A stretch of DNA of 10,275 nucleotides. It comes from Clostridia bacterium. GTDB lineage: Bacteria; Bacillota; Clostridia; Oscillospirales; CAG-272. The translations under genes were made by a program, and so were the position numbers. The DNA lies in the NCBI GenBank assembly GCA_900768535.1, contig CAAGDE010000101.1, forward strand, positions 1-10,275, in the 5' to 3' direction. Of the stretch, positions 7,511-10,275 are shown in pieces. Positions within the stretch are counted from its first letter, which is position 1; each line of letters begins with the position of its first letter. The notes under the pieces were generated by a model, which saw only the letters and a program-made list of their open reading frames with translations, searched no databases and was not told the DNA's origin.

Positions 7511-8609
7511 TCCGCTCTCCTCCGAACTGCTTCATTTCCGCAACAAACCGGTCAAACAGATACCCGCTGTCCTCCGGCCCCGGCGCGCTCTCCGGATGGT
7601 ACTGCACCGAAAAGACGTGATCGTCCCCGGCGCGCAGTCCCTCCACCGTGCCGTCCAGGAGGTTGACGTGGGTGACCTCCAGCCCGGTTCCCGCCACCGA
7701 GCTGTCCCGCACCGCATAGCTGTGGTTCTGCGAGGTGATTTCCACCCGCCCCGATTGCAGGTTCTTGACCGGGTGATTTCCGCCCCGGTGCCCGAACTTC
7801 AGCTTGTAGGTCTCGGCACCGTAGGCAAGCGCAATCATCTGATGCCCCAGGCAGATACCGAAGATCGGCAGCTTCCCCCGCATTTTCCGTACCAGGTCAA
7901 TGACCGGCGTGACGTCCTGCGGGTCGCCGGGTCCGTTGGAGAGGAACAGCCCGTCCGGGTTCATCCGCTCCAGCTCCTGTGCCGGCGTGTCGTACGGAAA
8001 GACCGTCACGTCGCACCCACGCCGGTTCAGCGAGCGCACGATATTCAGCTTCATTCCGCAGTCAATCGCCGCCACACGGCAGACGGTTTTGCCCTCTGCC
8101 GGCGAGAACCACACCTTTTTGGTGGTGACTCTTGCCACGGCGTCATGCGGCACGCGGTAAGCCCGGATCCGCTCCACACCCCGGGCGGTATCGGTGTCCG
8201 CCGCGGTAATCAGCCCCAGCCGGCTGCCCCGGTCACGGATGCTTCTTGTCAGTTTCCGGGTATCCAGCCCTTCCAGCCCCGGAATGCCGCAGGACTGCAT
8301 CCAGTCGGACAGATTCCGCACGCTCCGGAAGTTGGACGGCTCCGGGTTGTATTCCCCCACAATCAGTGCGCCGACCGAGGGGTGCCTGGTTTCGCTGTCC
8401 TCGCGGTTCACGCCGTAATTGCCGATGAGCGGATAGGTCATCACCACCGCCTGGTCGGTATAGGACGGATCGGAAACAATCTCCTGATACCCCACCATCG
8501 AGGTATTGAACACCACCTCGCAGATGCGGTCCTCCGCCGCGCCGAAGCGGGTGCCGTAGTATTCGCTCCCATCCTCCAGAATCAGTTTTGCGTCAAATCT
8601 TCCTGCCAT
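7503..8609 (-). CDS. carA: Carbamoyl-phosphate synthase small subunit (glutaminase)
   Basis: CarA hydrolyses glutamine and channels ammonia to CarB. The 368-residue protein has the CPSase small-subunit N-terminal domain (FNTSMVGYQEI at 34-44, SDPSYTDQ at 46-53). A class I glutamine amidotransferase domain follows, with NGPGDP (225-230), nucleophile C253 in GICLGHQ (250-256), and H338/E340 in YHPE, so the catalytic triad is complete. The frame is open to 8660, but I start it at the ATG at 8609 because GGGAGGAG lies 7 nt upstream and MAGRFDAKLILEDG aligns with the family's N-terminus. With this start it overlaps the pyrC end by 28 bp, the longest overlap in the operon. It could also be called pyrAA. 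Confidence 0.96.
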   Translation of the reverse strand: MAGRFDAKLILEDGSEYYGTRFGAAEDRICEVVFNTSMVGYQEIVSDPSYTDQAVVMTYPLIGNYGVNREDSETRHPSVGALIVGEYNPEPSNFRSVRNLSDWMQSCGIPGLEGLDTRKLTRSIRDRGSRLGLITAADTDTARGVERIRAYRVPHDAVARVTTKKVWFSPAEGKTVCRVAAIDCGMKLNIVRSLNRRGCDVTVFPYDTPAQELERMNPDGLFLSNGPGDPQDVTPVIDLVRKMRGKLPIFGICLGHQMIALAYGAETYKLKFGHRGGNHPVKNLQSGRVEITSQNHSYAVRDSSVAGTGLEVTHVNLLDGTVEGLRAGDDHVFSVQYHPESAPGPEDSGYLFDRFVAEMKQFGGERNV

Positions 8610-9799
8610 ACCGTTTCTCCTCCCGTGACCGTTGCCACGCATTTTCCAAAGACTTCCCAACCCGCGAACGGGGTACTTCTTCCCATCGATGCAAACCGTT
8701 CGGGGTCGATTCCGTACGGCGTTCCGATGTCGAACACCGTATAATCCTCGCCCGCGAGCGGAATCCCGAACCGCTTTCTCGGCGCCCCGGAGAGCAGCTC
8801 CGTCAGGCGCTCCGCACGAAGGATGCCCGTTCTGACCAGGTGTGTATACAGCACCGGGAACGCCGTCTCCAAACCGACGATTCCGAACAGGCTCCCCCGC
8901 AGGCCTCCCGCCTTTTCCTCCCGGCTGTGCGGCGCGTGGTCGGTCGCAATCATGTCCACCGTCCCGTCCGCAAGCCCCGCCAGCAGTGCCAGCCGGTCGT
9001 CCCTGCCCCGGAGCGGCGGATTCATCTTAAAGCGACCGTCCTCCTCCAGGCTCCCCTCGTCCAGCACCAGGTAGTGCGGCGCCGTTTCGCAGGTGACGTT
9101 GACTCCGCTCTTTTTCGCCTGCCGGATCAGCTCCACGCTCTCCTTTGTCGACACGTGGCAGACATGGTACGCCACGCCGGTTTCATCCGCCAGTGCAAGG
9201 TCCCTCTCCACCTGCCGGTATTCGCTTGCCGCAGAAATGCCGGGGTACCCGTGCGTGTGCGCGTAGGTGCCGTCATGGATGCACCCGCCGTAGAGGAGCG
9301 AATTGTCCTCGCAGTGCGCCGCAAGGATTTTCCCCAGCGCCCGCACCCGTTGCATCGCCTCCCGCATCAGCCCGCGATCCTGCACGCCCCGCCCGTCATC
9401 CGAGAAGGCGCAGACGCGCGGCGCCATCCCCTCCAGGTCGGCAATCCGCTCGCCCCGCTCCCCCACGGTAATGGCACCGTAGGGCAGGACGCGGATCACG
9501 GCATCGCGCCGGATGATCTCCTCCTCCCGCTCCAGTGTCTCCGGGCTGTCGGGCACCGGATTCAGGTTCGGCATGGCACAGACTGCCGTGTATCCTCCCC
9601 TCGCGCCCGCCCGGCTCCCGCTCCGGACCGTCTCCTTATACGAAAAACCCGGCTCTCTGAAGTGGACGTGCACGTCACAGAAAGCCGGGCAGATCATATA
9701 GGATTCGGACGAAACAGGAACAAGACCGTCCCCCGCGGAAAACAGGTTCAGCAGGGACGTAAGTTCGGGCTGGCTGAAGCGGTTCGTGCGAATGGTCAT
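8582..9799 (-). CDS. pyrC: Dihydroorotase
   Basis: PyrC cyclises N-carbamoyl-aspartate to dihydroorotate and is the first gene of the operon. The 405-residue protein is of the DxHxHxR amidohydrolase type: DVHVHFREPG (42-51, metal ligands H44 and H46, substrate R48), D135 in FSDDG, H162 in AHCED, H215 in CHVS, and D287 in DHAPH. The spacings D135-H162-H215-D287 (27, 53, 72) match those I recall for Aquifex aeolicus dihydroorotase. The N-terminus is atypical: only 41 residues precede the metal motif, about 17 fewer than in that enzyme, and they lack a recognisable beta-sandwich pattern. The open frame continues upstream to 10225 but crosses the leader and promoter. The ATG at 9799 has AAAGGAGG at 7 nt and is clearly the start. 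Confidence 0.95.
   Translation of the reverse strand: MTIRTNRFSQPELTSLLNLFSAGDGLVPVSSESYMICPAFCDVHVHFREPGFSYKETVRSGSRAGARGGYTAVCAMPNLNPVPDSPETLEREEEIIRRDAVIRVLPYGAITVGERGERIADLEGMAPRVCAFSDDGRGVQDRGLMREAMQRVRALGKILAAHCEDNSLLYGGCIHDGTYAHTHGYPGISAASEYRQVERDLALADETGVAYHVCHVSTKESVELIRQAKKSGVNVTCETAPHYLVLDEGSLEEDGRFKMNPPLRGRDDRLALLAGLADGTVDMIATDHAPHSREEKAGGLRGSLFGIVGLETAFPVLYTHLVRTGILRAERLTELLSGAPRKRFGIPLAGEDYTVFDIGTPYGIDPERFASMGRSTPFAGWEVFGKCVATVTGGETVWQEDLTQN
8617..8624 (-). promoter_or_regulatory. Ribosome binding site fixing the carA start
   Basis: GGGAGGAG ends 7 nt before the ATG at 8609 and lies inside the last codons of pyrC. It decides between this ATG and the open frame extending to 8660. 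It implies that ribosomes finishing pyrC pass over the carA start region. Confidence 0.8.
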
Positions 9800-9806
9800 G
9801 CTCTTT

Positions 9807-9814
9807 CCTCCTTT
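9807..9814 (-). promoter_or_regulatory. Ribosome binding site fixing the pyrC start
   Basis: AAAGGAGG ends 7 nt before the ATG at 9799 and is nearly a perfect Shine-Dalgarno sequence. It excludes longer versions of pyrC whose frame runs through the leader. It lies 6 nt after the U tract of the leader terminator. Confidence 0.9.
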
Positions 9815-9820
9815 GGGTAC

Positions 9821-9846
9821 AAAAAAACCTGTCCGTGCGGGGCAGG
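9821..9846 (-). terminator. Leader terminator (attenuator) before pyrC
   Basis: On the minus strand CCTG (9843-9846) pairs with CAGG (9828-9831). The stem continues after one C-A mismatch with two C-G pairs around a 5-nt loop, and seven U residues follow directly (9821-9827). This is the form of a modest intrinsic terminator, placed in the leader rather than at a gene end, so premature termination is its likely role. The stem is short, which could make it easy to regulate. Confidence 0.6.
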
Positions 9847-9859
9847 ATTTGGCACAGGG

Positions 9860-9889
9860 AAAAAGCGGTCCCGGCAAACGCCTCCGCTT
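9860..9889 (-). terminator. Upstream terminator-like hairpin in the leader
   Basis: AAGCGG (9884-9889) pairs with CCGCTT (9863-9868), and inside it GGC (9880-9882) pairs with GCC (9873-9875) around a 4-nt loop, with an asymmetric bulge. The stem runs into a short U run (UUUUU then CCC, the first two U in the stem). It is weaker as a terminator than the hairpin at 9821-9846. It may be a pause site, a second attenuator or part of a regulatory fold. Confidence 0.45.
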
Positions 9890-9953
9890 CAAAGACCACC
9901 TGTCGGGCGACCGTCTGCCCCGCCGCAACGGCTTGTCTTTCTTGTTCCCCTCT

Positions 9954-9982
9954 ATTGTACCACAATTTCTCCCGCTTGTCAA
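9954..9982 (-). promoter_or_regulatory. Sigma-A-type promoter of the pyr operon
   Basis: A perfect -35 box TTGACA (9977-9982) and a -10 box TACAAT (9954-9959) are separated by exactly 17 bp, with TGG just before the -10 box giving an extended -10 match. An A/T run (AAAAATTTT, 9994-10002) lies upstream, where an UP element would be. The predicted start is a purine near 9946-9948. No other strong promoter is apparent on this strand, so it probably drives all eight genes. Confidence 0.9.
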
Positions 9983-10012
9983 TAAGAATCCCGAAAATTT
10001 TTGTCGCGGGGG

Positions 10013-10087
10013 GGGGAAGACCTTGGGGCGCCGCCCCAAACCCCGCTTAGAACCTTCTTTCGGAGAAGGTTCTAAGAACTCCAAGAA
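10013..10087 (+). repeat. Two-hairpin structured repeat, copy B, upstream of the promoter
   Basis: This is the plus-strand counterpart of copy A at 167-243. Hairpin 1 (10023-10039) has TTGGGGC paired with GCCCCAA around GCC. Hairpin 2 (10046-10076) has a perfect 13-bp stem, CTTAGAACCTTCT with AGAAGGTTCTAAG, around TTCGG. The linker AAACCCCGC and the tail CAAGAACTT match copy A. The differences within stems preserve pairing. It reads away from the pyr operon, so with copy A it brackets the operon in outward-facing orientation. It is also the left arm of the large inverted repeat 10013-10235. Confidence 0.8.
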
Positions 10088-10162
10088 CTTCACCGCAAAG
10101 GGCACCCGTGAGGTGGTACGTGATTGATGCGTACTGCGTTTCGGGTGCCCTTTGCGGTGAAG

Positions 10163-10235
10163 CTTTGGAATTCTTGGGACTTTTCCGGAGGGAGGTTCTA
10201 AGCGGGGTTTGGGGTGGTGCCTCAAAATCTTCCCC
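10163..10235 (-). repeat. Decayed copy C of the two-hairpin repeat
   Basis: Read on the minus strand this stretch has the landmarks of copies A and B: GAAGA at the start, CCCCAAACCCCGCTTAGAAC in the middle, and a CAAGAATTCCAAAGCTT-like tail. Both hairpins are damaged. Hairpin 1 has mismatches (TTGAGGC against ACCCCAA), and the right arm of hairpin 2 has lost most pairing. This suggests that copy C is no longer maintained as a structure while A and B are. Confidence 0.6.
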
Positions 10236-10275
10236 TTCGCTTCGCTCGGTTCGAAAGCCGGGGGTGGGGCGGGAT

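Larger units (their letters stand above)
9800..9947 (-). promoter_or_regulatory. Untranslated leader of the pyr operon (candidate attenuator)
   Basis: About 148 nt separate the predicted transcription start (9946-9948) from the pyrC ATG. No ATG occurs in the leader on the minus strand. In transcript order it can form a long-range helix AAAGAC/GTCTTT (9935-9940 with 9891-9896) that may enclose smaller hairpins such as GCCG-TTG-CGGC. A hairpin with a short U run follows (9860-9889), then a hairpin with seven U (9821-9846), then the pyrC ribosome binding site. CTGTGC (9852-9857) can instead pair with GCACGG (9833-9838), which would break the last hairpin and act as an antiterminator. The layout fits regulation by premature termination. 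I do not see a clear PyrR binding loop (CAGAGAGG-like), so the effector is open. Confidence 0.6.
10013..10235. repeat. Large imperfect inverted repeat (copies B and C face to face)
   Basis: Outer ends GGGGAAGA (10013-10020) and TCTTCCCC (10228-10235) are inverse to each other. At the centre a perfect 21-bp inverted match (10088-10108 against 10142-10162) encloses a 33-nt loop. The loop itself holds GTACG (10116-10120) and CGTAC (10130-10134) as a small stem. Between these perfect parts the arms match imperfectly. The whole 223-bp palindrome lies upstream of the pyr promoter. I recognise no transposase or known element. It could be a MITE-like remnant or two convergent structured repeats. Confidence 0.7.

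Noticed and set aside
4313..7666. Very long plus-strand open frame (1117 codons) opposite carB, with similar long ones at 220-2697, 2660-3775, 7452-8744 and 8588-9985.
   Set aside because: They are antisense to eight well recognised genes, rich in Arg, His, Gln and Leu as expected from reading GC-rich codons backwards, and have no recognisable domains. They are a by-product of codon bias that leaves few stops.
9897..9934. PyrR binding loop in the leader near GGGGCAGACGG.
   Set aside because: It shares only a CAGA core with the known PyrR loop and lacks the AGAGG part and the surrounding stem, so I do not call it.
9675..9965. Open minus-strand frame of 96 codons through the leader, possible attenuation leader peptide like that of E. 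coli pyrBI.
   Set aside because: Its only early start is a TTG upstream of the transcription start, within the promoter. The leader contains no ATG, and the later GTG has no good ribosome binding site. It also runs out of frame into pyrC.
9800..10225. 142-codon N-terminal extension of pyrC.
   Set aside because: It crosses the leader terminators, the promoter and the repeats, has no family similarity, and the ATG at 9799 has a nearly perfect ribosome binding site.
10013..10235. CRISPR array or tRNA/rRNA gene in the right-hand non-coding region.
   Set aside because: There are no regularly spaced direct repeats and no cloverleaf. The repeats are inverted and structured as described.

Overview
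The window is almost filled by one leftward (minus-strand) operon of eight genes, read in the order pyrC, carA, carB, pyrK, pyrD, pyrF, pyrE, pyrB. Together these encode every enzyme of de novo UMP synthesis. CarA and CarB make carbamoyl phosphate, PyrB joins it to aspartate, and PyrC closes the ring to dihydroorotate. PyrD with PyrK oxidises this to orotate, presumably with NAD+. PyrE adds phosphoribose from PRPP, and PyrF decarboxylates OMP to UMP. All eight frames are intact with their catalytic motifs. Junctions are tight: overlaps of 28, 8, 4 and 8 bp, and gaps of 13, 12 and 3 bp. I see no internal promoter.

The operon is served by one very good sigma-A-type promoter on the minus strand (TTGACA, 17 bp, TACAAT at 9954-9982). 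About 150 nt of untranslated leader follow, holding two terminator-like hairpins, the second with a seven-U tract just before the pyrC ribosome binding site. This looks like transcription attenuation, but I cannot find a convincing PyrR binding loop and no pyrR gene is present.

The most unusual gene is pyrB. Its E. coli-like catalytic chain carries a C-terminal four-cysteine zinc domain of the PyrI type, but no PyrI nucleotide-binding domain lies in the protein or the window.

Both non-coding flanks hold structured repeats. A two-hairpin element of about 75 bp sits directly after the pyrB stop codon (167-243, copy A) and again upstream of the promoter in opposite orientation (10013-10087, copy B). 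The two copies differ mainly by changes that preserve base pairing in both hairpins. Copy B is also one arm of a 223-bp inverted repeat (10013-10235) whose other arm is a decayed copy C. A different double-hairpin repeat, of a kind I recall as frequent in gut Clostridia, lies at 50-94.

The PyrD 1B/PyrK pair, the strong AGGAGG-type ribosome binding sites, the GC-rich coding sequence and these repeats suggest a GC-rich Gram-positive of the Clostridia, perhaps Oscillospiraceae-like. That assignment is inference. Positions 1-46 and 10236-10275 hold nothing I can identify.
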